From Bathynomus jamesi (lineage: Eukaryota > Arthropoda > Malacostraca > Isopoda > Cirolanidae), in the NCBI GenBank assembly GCA_023014485.1, contig JAJOZX010000091.1, positions 650,501 to 714,500 of the forward strand: a stretch of DNA of 64,000 bases. Direction: 5' to 3'. Made by a program: the position numbers and the translations under genes. The notes below the pieces were generated by a model. The model ran no database searches. It was not told the DNA's origin and saw only the letters and a program-made list of their open reading frames with translations. Below are positions 53,820-63,847 of the stretch, one piece after another. Positions within the stretch are counted from its first letter, which is position 1. Each line of letters begins with the position of its first letter.

Positions 53820-54028
53820 GGATCACCTGAATGAAGATCAGGGCCCCCCCAGCCTTCTTTAGTTAGGTTTATAAGGCTAACTAACGAAAATATCACGGCC
53901 TAACCTAACCAATCGTCAAGGGCGTATAGTTGACCTAACGATTGGTTAGGTTAGGTCGTGATATTTTTGTTAGTTAGCCTTATGAGGCTAACTAAAGAAG
54001 GCTGGGGGCCCTGATCTTCAGGTGATCC
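53820..54028. mobile_element. GG8 palindromic element, copy 5
   Basis: GGATCACCTGA...AGATCAGGG at the left and the complement at the right bound 209 bp, flanked by a perfect 8-bp duplication TATTTTTC (53812-53819 and 54029-54036). Inward of the ends come CCCCAGCCTTCTTTAGTTAG, CTTATAAGG-like sequence and the core. The central spacer GTCAAGGGCGTATAGTTGAC is in opposite orientation to that at 21913. Confidence 0.88.
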
Positions 54029-54036
54029 TATTTTTC

Positions 54037-55360
54037 GAGTGTTTTGTGATTAATAAAGAAAAATAAAGTAAGTTACAGTATTGTAGTTTTTATATCACTG
54101 TACAGTTCCTCTTGTAACAGTTCCACGGTTGTCAGCTTTTGTAAGCTGACCAGAAGTCTTTATCAGGGGTCACCAATTAATTTTCTCTGACCTCTGCTTC
54201 GGAGTTTCTGAAACTCTACCAAGTTCCGTTTTGTTTTTTTTTCTTTTTTAGTGTTTTTGTAATGTGGTTAACATTATTTTACTGAAATTTAAAATCCCCA
54301 TTTTTAATCTCCAACAAATGAAAAATAAATTTAAAATTTACAAAAGAGTAGAAAAATTTTAATTTTTGTTTTTTCGAAATGTCAGAGTTTGCCTATATTT
54401 TAAAGTACTGTAAATCCTACAATAATTAGTGCATAGGTTTATCCCCGGCGATCTGTATAAAATCCGTTGGTGGTCCACCTATTGGTGGCCCTTTCTTCAT
54501 CCCCCCCCCCTCTTAGTCTATATATAAATATAAATGAACTATTGGATAATTTTGGATTTTTATTGTCGTTGTGGTTAAACATTTAACCAAAAAAAAGTAT
54601 GTTAAAGTACTTAATATATCGCTTAAGAACGGAAGATGGCGTGTTTAGCGCCTTCTCACTTTCATTAACTTTTAATTTTTGTTCATTTGGGATGGGGGAT
54701 TGGGGAGTGGGGGGGGGGGGGGGTTGCAGTCAAAAGTAAATTATATGAAAATATTTATTACCACTTCCCTTTTTATGAATGATTATATCGTAAACCTTTT
54801 TTTTTTTTTATTAGAATTTTTCATATAAGTTTTTGTCACCCAAAGAGGTGATGCCACTTCGATCGTAGTTTGAATAGTGTTGTCTGAAGATTGTGAGCCT
54901 AAACAGTTTTGTTCGTATGAACTAATTAAAGAGAATATGAGAATATGAATTTCACATTTAAGGTTCATCTTTCTTGATGGAGTTTACAGCATGTTACTCG
55001 TTACTGTAACATGCTGATGGTAAAAACAGTAAATAACAATAAAGACGAATTAATACAGCGTAAAACAACCACCAATATTCTTCGAATCACCTACTGGTAC
55101 CCGTCCTCTGAAGCATTCTTGGTTGGTCGGCGATGGTTCAGATTTTACGAGTTTACCCTCTTGTAACGAGGAAAACTATGGAGGGACTACACGAAGAGGC
55201 AGTACAGTTTATTACTGTGGAATCTTTGCGTAGTTCTTCTCACTGTGTTCATACCATTCCTGACTCTGAATCACCAACCATCCAAGAGTGGCTTAGGCCT
55301 TATAGGAGACGGTCGAGTGACGATAGCTCGCAACATCAGTGCCAAAAGAGAATGAATATC
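54037..55360. other. Unassigned stretch
   Basis: CAGGGGTCACCAATTAATTT near 54163 and GTCCACCTATTGGTGGCCC near 54472 may be ends of a hAT-type element. A G-run lies at 54710-54723. No gene is recognised; the open frame at 55133-55381 has no known counterpart to me. Confidence 0.35.
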
Positions 55361-55510
55361 CTATCCTATTGTACCCTATAAACGAAGTGAGGCCGGGGTT
55401 CGATTCCCGATGGTCCTGCTAATAATAACCCAGGAGTTATAGCCGCAACGGGCCGCACCAGTTGGCCTGAGTGCCGGACCAGTTTCTGGCCATTCTGACT
55501 GACATAATAC
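55360..55510 (+). mobile_element. tRNA-derived SINE, copy 2
   Basis: GGCCGGGGTTCGATTCCCGA (B box) is followed by (TAA)n and TTGGCCTGAGTGCCGGACCA with TTTCTGGCC, corresponding to the copy at 22600-22850. The A-box side is degraded. Confidence 0.6.
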
Positions 55511-56660
55511 TATTACCACAACCATATATTCATAACTAGTAAAATATTTCTTAACCAAAGTACTTTGACCAAAAAAATATAAAAATTTAATGAATAACAC
55601 TTTAAATTTGATAATTCGTTCGTAGTAAAAGCAAAATAACACATACGTATTTGTAGGATAATATTTTATATCAAATTATGAAATTATAAATACGACAAAT
55701 ATTTAAAATAAAAACAAATATTTTTTTAGTTACATTATTTACCACATATAAATGTATCCTTGTTCCGGAAAGTGGCTTGTCCAAAAAAATAAAATCTCAA
55801 AATTACTCCAAAATTAATAATTAGTAACTTTTCACCTTTCATTCTAATTAGTAACTTTTTCACCTTTCATTCTAATTAGTAACTTTTTGAATTTTTAATT
55901 TAATTTTAATTTAATTTAAAATCAATTTTATTTAAATTTTTGGAAGGTGAGGGCGATTTTCACCCCCATTTCCACAATGATTCTGCTAAATTACAAATTG
56001 TTTGGCTTTGTAATATTCGAAATTATTTACTGATATAATATATTTAATATATAAAAATTAGAAATTAATAATCTTCTAAATCGTAAAATGTAACACAGAA
56101 GTTCTTACTATATTTATATTTTATTATACAGGGTGTTCTAAAATTACCAAGTAAACTTTTATAAGCGTTCATATAAAAATTTATTAGATAATCTTAAAAC
56201 ACCCTGCAGATTTATAATTTATATATATATATATACTTCCGAAGCTATGACTATAATATGTGCAATATATTCTTAAAAAATATATTTAATAATAATAATG
56301 ACAAATTTAACACTGATTTAAGCTCCAGAGTCCAGAGTAATAAAATTAATGATTTCTCTAGCTTCATTTCTTTGATTTTTTTCATTATTGTTGTCATTAA
56401 TCAAATTTCTGACGTTTAGTGGTTAACTAAATGTTTAGAAGCGAGATAGAACTATTTAACTCTAGGTATATTCCTCCATTTCTGCTAACTTTGGATGCTT
56501 CTTCTAAAATAAAATAAACGAAGAACTAGAATTTATTTAAATAAGTTACGCTTAATATTTGTTAAAAGAAAATGTTAGAAAAAAGATGTTTTATGGGTAA
56601 CTTTAATTTAATTTAACTATTCCTTTTCCTGGAAAAAAAAATATATATATATACAGTATA
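55511..56660. other. AT-rich stretch with one mini MITE
   Basis: A short tandem of TCTAATTAGTAACTTTTTCACCTTTCAT-like sequence lies at 55825-55880 (three partial copies). A Tc1-type mini MITE is at 56129-56206. No gene is seen. Confidence 0.5.
56129..56206. mobile_element. Mini Tc1/mariner-type MITE
   Basis: CAGGGTGTTCTAAAATTA pairs with TAATCTTAAAACACCCTG across 78 bp. A one-sided CAGGGTGTTCTAAAGTTA lies at 62010-62030. Confidence 0.65.
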
Positions 56661-57075
56661 TAATAAATTAATAAGGAATAAGAAGACGAGGAGATGGTAC
56701 ACGTTTATTTACAGACGTTTCGGAAATTCAATTTCCATCATCAGTGCTAAAGAATTAAAGAGTAAAAGAGTAAATAGATATAATGAGTAAAACATTTTAG
56801 ACAATATATTAATGTAGTCATATGACAATAATTTAAAGTTAAAAACGTATATAAAATGTAGAGAAATAAGACAGCAGTTAAAATATACAAAGGTTATAAG
56901 GTGGAACGAAATATTGAAAATAAATCTTACCGAGGGGGGAGGGGGGGTAATCTAATTGTATGAAGGTGGAGAATGGGAATGGGTTTTTAGCCCTGATGAT
57001 GGAAATTGAATTTCCGAAATGTCTCTAAATAAACATGTACCATCTCCTCGTCCTCTTATTCCTTACTAAGTTACG
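56660..57075. mobile_element. Element with inverted ends carrying a hammerhead-like core
   Basis: The left end (complement of 56670-56756) and the right end (56992-57072) both read CTGATGATGGAAATTGAATTTCC-GAAA (quoted as consecutive parts), then TAAATAAACRTGTACCATCTCC and TCTTATTCCTTA. They form an inverted pair around about 235 bp of AT-rich sequence. The order CTGATGA, a perfect stem, GAAA is that of a hammerhead ribozyme core, as known from Penelope-like elements. The third conserved position and stem I do not fit (see findings). Confidence 0.55.
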
Positions 57076-57229
57076 GTTTCCCAAGAACAAATCCTTCAAT
57101 GAAGTTTATTTATATATATATGTCACAATGACCTTTTTTTTTAAACTTGTTACAGAGAATATGAGAATATGAATTGGAGAAATTGATCACGTGGGAAATA
57201 ACTAAACCACCACCTTACTTAATATAATC

Positions 57230-57445
57230 TGGTTTCCACAAAATTTATTCCATTATAGTTCGAATAAGTAATGGTAAATGACAAACACTATAGTTTTTTC
57301 TTTTTCATGATGTTAGCCCGACGTGGGCAACGGGTCACTCGCAAAGAGGTCCCAAAAATATAGCTTCCTTCACCGGCTATCTATTTGCAAAGCAGATAGG
57401 ATTCATTGTATCATAAAAAACCTCAGGGAACCATTCTGAGTTCAC
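57230..57445. mobile_element. Unclassified repeat X, fragment 2
   Basis: GTAATGGTAAATGACAAACA, CCCGACGTGGGCAACGGGTC and CCATTCTGAGTTCACTCCC match parts of 59213-59565 and 21525-21665. It ends at a (TA)n tract that it shares with the LINE 3' end at 57481. Confidence 0.55.
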
Positions 57446-57447
57446 TC

Positions 57448-57450
<3 letters not shown>

Positions 57451-57480
<30 letters not shown>
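57451..57480. repeat. (TA)n microsatellite
   Basis: About 30 bp of TA between repeat X and a LINE 3' end. Confidence 0.95.
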
Positions 57481-57483
<3 letters not shown>

Positions 57484-59144
57484 CGTACCCTCGTAGCAGT
57501 TCCGTGCGTTGATCTCTCTTCACACGAAGGTCAAGCTGGTGGTCCTGCCTCTAGGTCTGGCTTGGTGGAGGAGCGAGTTGTTCTCTTGAGCTCTCCTCCG
57601 CATATAGCCAGGTACACCTTGCTCATCTGGTATCATCCTGAACCTGGCATCTAGTCTTCTCTTGAAGACTTCAACTTTGACCCCTGTCACGTTTTTGAGG
57701 TCCTTTGGAAGTTGGTTAAAAAGTCTTGGCCCCCTAACAACCATGCTGTTTCCTTCAGTGTTAAGAAGGTCTCTTGTCGGCTCTTTAATTTGGGAACACT
57801 ACACATTCTGCCTTTCCTATTTTCCAGCGTTGTTTGGGTGGTAATTGGGTTTAGTTTGGGGTTTGGTACCAGTTTTTCGATCATTTTCCACGTATATATT
57901 ATGATGTACCTCTCTCTTCTTTTTTCCAGGGAGTACAGATTTAGTTTACGTCGTCTTTCCCAGTAGTTGAGTTCTTTGTAGCCATCGATCTTGGTTGTGA
58001 AATGGCTCTGAATATCTTCTAGTTTATTAATTTCTTCCTTCTTGTATGGGGACGTCAAGACTGAACAGTATTCAAGTTTGGGTATGATCAGTGTTTTCAA
58101 CAGGGGAATCATTATCGTTTTGTCATTTCTTTTAAAGGCTCTTAGTACCTGTCCCACGACTCTTTTTACTTTGTTTATCGCTATCTGATTTTGGGTCGCG
58201 AATTTCACATCATCGGTCATTATAACCCCAAAATCTATCGCTTTCGTGCTTCTCTGAATTTCCTGTCTATCTGGGGCATACATAATATACCGTTTGTTTA
58301 AGTTCCTTCTTTCTACCATATCTCAAGAGCTGAAATTTCTCGGTGTTAAATGTCATGTTGTTCTCTTCTGACCATTTGTGTATATTCTGTTCGTGCCCCT
58401 CTGCAAGGCCTCCACCTCTTTTGCATCGCTGATTTTTCTGCTGATCTTTATATCGTCTGCAAAGGATGTTACTACATTATTGCTGTTTACTTCATTGTCT
58501 AATTCTGTTAGCATGATAATGAAAAGGAGCTGAGCCAATACTGTTCCTTGTGGTACTGAGCTGCGTACTTCCGATTCTGATGATGAATTTTAACGACTTG
58601 TAGACGTTCTCTGAAGGAGTTGTAGATCCATTTTCCAACTTTGCCTGTTATTTCTATCTCTTTCATTTTATGTGCTATTATACCATGATCACATTGTCGA
58701 AAGCTTTAGCAAAATCCGTGTATATGACATCGTAGTTTTCATTGCTTTCAAGTGCGTCTAGGTCTCTAGGATATTGTTATAGTGCTCTATAAGTTGTAAT
58801 AGGCATGACCTTCCTGATCGGAATCCGTGCTGATTTTCGTTGAGTCTTTCCAGTGTCTCCAAGAAGTCAGAGAATTTCTCTCTAACTATTCTTTCGAATA
58901 CTTTGGTAAGATGAGACGTCAAAGACGCCGGTCTATAGTTTTTGCTCGAGATCTATTCCCTCCTTTATATAAAGGGACTACGTGGGTGTGGTTATTTCAT
59001 TTTTACAGTTTTTAATCAATAATGCGTTCCATTTGTCCGGACCTGCAGCTGACTGAGATTTCATTTGTCCTATAGCTCGCGTTATATCTTCTTGGGTAAA
59101 ATCAAAATCTGTTATACAATCTCCTTGCAATTTCTCTTCAAAGA

Positions 59145-59145
<1 letters not shown>
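57481..59145 (-). mobile_element. LINE (family A), longest copy
   Basis: Minus-strand order: RT fingers region near 58850-58700 (HGFRSGRSCLLQL-like, damaged), motif region VPQG near 58545, then TSFADDIKISRKIS (58470-58430, catalytic box FADD), FNTEKFQLLRYG near 58350, then an open frame 58319-57687 with YAPDRQEIQRSTKAIDFGVI, AFKRNDKTIMIPLLKTLIIP and KLEYCSVLTSPYKKEEINKL, and NLYSLEKRRERYIIIYTWKM. The last part 57744-57520 reads LFNQLPKDLKNVTGVKVEVF and ends GRTTSLTFV with a stop. A 3' untranslated tail of only about 40 bp meets the TA tract. It is 5'-truncated at another TA tract. Several frameshifts are present. Confidence 0.85.

Positions 59146-59147
<2 letters not shown>

Positions 59148-59212
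<65 letters not shown>
59148..59212. repeat. (TA)n microsatellite
   Basis: About 65 bp of TA with one interruption, at the truncated 5' end of the LINE. Confidence 0.95.
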
Positions 59213-59565
59213 CTGTACTACAACTCAGAATGGTCCCCTGAGAAACTTTTATCATATGTTACACACAGACCGTGCATGGAACAAGGAACTCTTAAATCGA
59301 CTATAGTCCGAGTACGTAATGGTAAATGTCAAATACTAAAGTTTTTTCCTTTTCATAATGGAAGCCCAACGTGGGTAACGGGTCACTAGCAAAGAGGCCC
59401 CAAAATATAGCTTTCTTCACGCCCATCTTAATGAGCAAGTATGCTAAACAGATATGATCCAGCTTTAGAACAGTATTTGTCATTGACATTACTTCTTCGG
59501 ACTATAGTAGATAGACTTAATTATCCCAGAAGAGTTCCTTTTTCCATGCACGGTCTGTGTGTAAC
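59213..59565. mobile_element. Repeat X with inverted ends
   Basis: CATATGTTACACACAGACCG (59252) and the complement near 59545-59565 form inverted ends; CGACTATAGTCCGA near 59298 and TCGGACTATAGT near 59497 extend the pairing. GAAGCCCAACGTGGGTAACG lies inside. TA repeats abut the left side and TG repeats the right. Confidence 0.6.
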
Positions 59566-59566
59566 A

Positions 59567-59568
59567 TA

Positions 59569-59602
<34 letters not shown>

Positions 59603-59611
59603 TGTGTGTGT

Positions 59612-59646
<35 letters not shown>
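59567..59646. repeat. (TG)n microsatellite
   Basis: About 80 bp of TG with two TATG interruptions. Confidence 0.97.
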
Positions 59647-59647
<1 letters not shown>

Positions 59648-60872
59648 TTGAAGTGGTCCGGTTTGTGGTGGTATTCATATCATCCCTTCTTTTTTGAGCT
59701 GTACCATACGGTCACTTTATTTACTCATTTTAATGCGCTTCGGAAGCCCCATTATATGAATAAGTAAAGTACGAATATATGAATAAATAAGGAGTAAAAC
59801 AGAAACTAAAATATGGGAACTAAGTCGAGAATACATTGTAAAAATTGCGACAATCTATGTTTCAGGAATGGAAAATGCGATGCTTATAAATTTTCATCCT
59901 TCGTAACCATGGATACATGGATTAGAAAAAAAAAATCCGACTTAAAGAGACGTTCACTACAGCGTCTAACCCTTTAATATATGATGTAACACGGATGATT
60001 ATGTATAAGCTATGTATGATATGTATAAAAGAAAAAAATCATGCATTTTGAGGGTTAAGTTTATATTATATTATAGCTTCGAGCAATGTAATATATGCAG
60101 ATCATTTTGACAAGGCAAGGAATTTTTATCCTTTGTTTCTTGTTTTGTCTCAAATTTGTTTTGGTGAAAGTCTATACCGGCACTTTTCCCCATTTCGAGT
60201 AATATATATATATATATATGTGAGTAGCGGAGGAACACTTTCATAAATTGCGTAGAAAAAGCTTGTCAATATTAAGCTAATAATAAATAAAAAGTATTAC
60301 AGTTCAGAAACTCGTGCAAAAGGAATATTCAAAATTTCATTAACAAAGACATATACAGTACAACTTGTGAAAATACTCCTAGTTGTACTGATTAATGTAT
60401 CTTTTCATCAGCTATTGATAACTCATCAAAAAATACGAATAACGAGCCAAATTGAGAAGATTGGCAGAAATTTACTGGATCTGGTGCGTCGCTTTTCAAA
60501 CTGAAACATTTTATAGTTTCAGAGCTGAAGGAGTCACTTTTTAGGTTAATAATGTTACTGAATGGAAAATCTGCGTCACTTTTCTTGTTTTATATCAAAT
60601 TTGGAATCATTTCATTTGATATTTCGGAATTAATTCACTTCTCTTTTTAGAATCAGTGCCAAACTTCTGCCAAACTTTTGCCAAACTTCTCTGCCAAACT
60701 TTTGTGGTTTTTACAGTTGGTTCAAACCGTCCTGTCGTGAAACTCTTTATTACCGATCAATGTAGTAAGAAATAGGGCGTTTCACAATAGGACGTTTGGA
60801 AATAACTGTACATGATAAAGTAGTTTTATGCGGAACCGTTTCAATTTCAGTTTTACACGCAAGAATTTTGGG
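59647..60872. other. Unassigned stretch
   Basis: No gene is recognised. A short tandem GCCAAACTTYTGCCAAACTT occurs at 60658-60705, and GGGCGTTTCACAAT near 60777 may be a lone Tc1-type end. Confidence 0.45.
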
Positions 60873-60880
60873 TACTTGTA

Positions 60881-61135
60881 GGTTATCTCCCCCCTACCAA
60901 TTTTGACAGAATATTTTCGTTAAAACTAACGAAAATATCACGACTTAACCTAATCAATTATCAAGGGCGTACAGTTGATCTATTATTAATTATAACATTG
61001 TTTGTTTCTGGAATATTATTTACTATTTACTAATAGATCAACTGTACGCCCTTGATAAGTGGTTAGGTTAAGTCGTGATATTTTCGTTAGTTTTAACAAA
61101 AATATTCTATCAAAATTGGTTGGGGGGAGATAACC
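60881..61135. mobile_element. GG8 palindromic element, copy 6
   Basis: GGTTATCTCCCCCC and its complement bound 255 bp, with flanks TACTTGTA (60873-60880) and TACATGTA (61136-61143), 7 of 8 identical. The core and the long loop (with CATTGTTTGTTTCTGG) are those of 8531-8823, but the loop is inverted and the outer arms are unrelated. Confidence 0.85.
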
Positions 61136-61143
61136 TACATGTA

Positions 61144-61813
61144 TCGAACTTTGTTACAAGCGAAACGTGTCGTGCGTCCAAGAGTTCGTAGATTGTAAAA
61201 AATGCTTCGTATAGTTGGTGCTCATGATATATCATCATTGGTCGTGCATGGTCGCGTGACCAGACAAGAAGACTGCGGCCAAAATGAGGCGCACAGTTCA
61301 AGCCTTCGAGATTGGAAAAGGGATGGGCCATAACTTTGTGACAGAATTTTGTCAAGAAACAATTCGATGTCATTTGCATAAGTGTTATGCAGTGAAAATG
61401 CGCATGAGAATCCTTGGCGGCTTTCAACGGCCACTGTGAAGTAAGAATGAACATGGGATATAAAGATGATACATAGACCTAGCCATTTTTTATGTCTCTT
61501 CTGCTCTTCAACGATAATTGGCTCATAGCGAATGGACGCACATGTATACGCAAAATGGTTAATGATTCATTTTTGGAGTCCTGTTTGCAGCCCACATAAA
61601 CAGTTCACTCCATGGATTTGAGATGCTGCAAAGACCGACATGGTGTTCATCGATAAACCAAAGTCTAGTGAGACCACGTTTGTATAAAATTTCATACTCT
61701 CTTGTAAAATCGAGGAAAAACCAGTCAGTCATTAAATTTACAAAAATATCACAACCATCAAAAGTTTGAGCTTCACGCCAAAAGCCAGTGAGACCAAATT
61801 TGTGAAGCTGCAT
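61144..61813 (-). other. Unrecognised minus-strand open frames
   Basis: Frames 61454-61110, 61434-61222 and 61813-61559 are protein-like in places (FGLTGFWREAQTFDGCDIFV, RLWFIDEHHVGLCSISNPWS, SRQGFSCAFSLHNTYANDIE). They could be parts of one decayed gene or transposase separated by frameshifts. I found no motif that names them. Confidence 0.25.
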
Positions 61814-62169
61814 TTAAAATTTAAGTAGCTCGTGTGCTTAAAGTAAATATTAAAACTTAGAATTTTCTGTTCAGATTGATTTGTACGAAATTATTTACGA
61901 GTTATAATGAGAACGTGAACCAACATTAGGCAGGTTTTGAATAAATACTTAACTTTGCTAAATACACACATATCCCCTCTTCATAGTCATCTCCTCCAAA
62001 ATGTTCCAACAGGGTGTTCTAAAGTTAAATATACTTCTGCTTCTAGAGGTTGTGTCACGTCACACTTCTACAACCACCACTCACTGCAAGAGAGATTTCT
62101 CCCTACACATACATAGAGACTCCGACATAAAATCCATACTGAATACGTTTGAGAATCACCTTCACCTTC

Positions 62170-62395
62170 AGCCGTGTATTTTTCTTGGAGGGAAGGAGTT
62201 GTTTAACCTCCTTCATAACGTTAAAATTCACTGGTGGAGGGGATTTATAGCCTTACATGGAGACAGAACCACGGGTCGCTGCATCATTTAGACACAAAAG
62301 ACGGTCACCCATCCAATTACTACCTAGAGTCCTAGACCCAATGTCACTCAACTTCTCCGATATCGGGAAGCGGCGTCGCGACATAGCTCCCATTC
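62170..62395 (-). mobile_element. 5S rRNA-derived SINE, copy 5
   Basis: The complement of 62300-62385 reads CGCTTCCCGATATCGGAGAA, GTTGAGTGACATTGGGTCTAG and TTGGATGGGTGACCGTC, in 5S order. The body follows to about 62175 (GTTGTTTAACCTCCTTCATAAC on the plus strand). Confidence 0.72.
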
Positions 62396-62762
62396 AGCCG
62401 CAAAAATTAATATCTGGTCCCACATCTGCGGCAACTCTAAAAGAAATTTTGACTAAATTTCGGCAAAATTTTGACCGGGCAATAAAACTGATCTCCGTGC
62501 CAAGATGCGCATTTGGAGTTGGAGTCTTTCGCCTAACCGCAGGGAGCAACCATGAAAGTTACGTCTGCCGGAGTGCCGGGGGAGCTTCCGACCGAAACTC
62601 GAAGATGCGTCCTATACTCACTCCTATAGGCCCGTGGAAAGGTTATTCGATATACCCAACTGTTTCCTACCCCGTTTACTTTTAAGCACGTTATAACTTA
62701 TATTTCATAATAATTTTACTTCCGTTACGGACAAGGATGCTTCCATCCTTCGTTTGGAAGGT
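62396..62762. other. Unassigned stretch, GC-richer than its surroundings
   Basis: The plus-strand frame 62257-62685 crosses the SINE head and this stretch and reads as 142 codons, but I recognise nothing in it. Its overlap with a SINE suggests a chance frame. Confidence 0.3.
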
Positions 62763-62770
62763 CTCTTCGT

Positions 62771-62982
62771 GGTGCTACTGTAGTATGCGGTCTACCTACG
62801 ATTCAGCGGTCTACCTTTTAATTATAGCTTCTTATCTTGTTTACTAATTGTTTGTTTACATCCCATTGTCAATCGCCCTTGACGATTGGTTAGGTTTAGT
62901 CATGATATTTTTGTTAGTTTTAACGAAAATATCATGATTAAACCTAACCAATCGCAGGTAGACCGCATACTACAGTAGCACC
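62771..62982. mobile_element. GG8 palindromic element, copy 7
   Basis: GGTGCTACTGTAGTATGCGG is mirrored at the right end, with flanks CTCTTCGT (62763-62770) and CTCTTCTT (62983-62990), 7 of 8 identical. It is 212 bp, like copy 6856-7067, and nearly identical inside. The GGTGCT tip is shared, but the next seven bases differ in both arms together. Confidence 0.87.
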
Positions 62983-63239
62983 CTCTTCTTTATATTGGAA
63001 TTCACATTTGTATCTTTTAAAGAAATAAAGAAAATTAAGATGTAAAAAAAGAATATTTTTCTTTAAAATAATAAAATCAAGCTTTCTCGAGCCGCGAATA
63101 GCGATAATTTCAATTACATAAAAGGTACAAAAACTTTTCCTTAAAATGTTTTTAATTGCAATATATGTACCTTCGTCTGTGTAGTTTTAAAAAGTTTTGA
63201 AATGGCACACACACCACACACCGTTACATTATCACATTT

Positions 63240-63330
63240 TCAGTTGTGGGTGGTGCCGTTTAACCCAATCTAAATAACCTAACTAATTTAACCTAACTAA
63301 ACCTAACCTAACTTAGCGCAACCTAACCCA
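63240..63330. repeat. Degenerate TTAGG/CCTAA-like run
   Basis: AACCTAACTAATTTAACCTA and CTAAACCTAACCTAACTTAG are irregular CCTAA-type repeats. CCTAACCTAACCTAACCC also occurs at about 45508. TTAGG is the common arthropod telomere unit, but these short interrupted runs need not be telomeric. Confidence 0.5.
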
Positions 63331-63493
63331 ACCTTGATTATATTCCTTTTTTTATGATATTTAATAATTACCAGTAAAACAAATAAAGTCTAAAACTATG
63401 GTTACCCGCTAATGTCGCTACACGCACGTTCGTATCACAATGATTTCGGTGCGCATTCTAAAGATTATTGTGGTTTCGTAAGGTAACCAGGAA

Positions 63494-63778
63494 CACACAC
63501 ACACACACACACACACCATAATGAACATACATTTAAATAATATTACAATTTATCTTCTTTGTAATTTTTACATATTTGATAAAAATCTGAAAATTCATTA
63601 AAGAAAGAAATATTAAAATGTAGAAGTATAAATCTCAAAATAAAGATGAAGTAAATTTCAAAACTTTATTATTTCAGTTTTAAATTATGACGTAAATTTA
63701 TTTGTATTTAAAATTTAAATTATCTTTTATGTTTATGGTTAGGATTTCAATGTAATGATAGTTTATTTTACCTACTTG

Positions 63779-63844
<66 letters not shown>
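63494..63844. repeat. (AC)n and (CT)n microsatellites
   Basis: AC repeats lie at 63494-63516 and a pure CT tract of about 60 bp at 63784-63844. The AT-rich sequence around them (63000-64000) has no recognisable gene. Confidence 0.95.
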
Positions 63845-63847
<3 letters not shown>

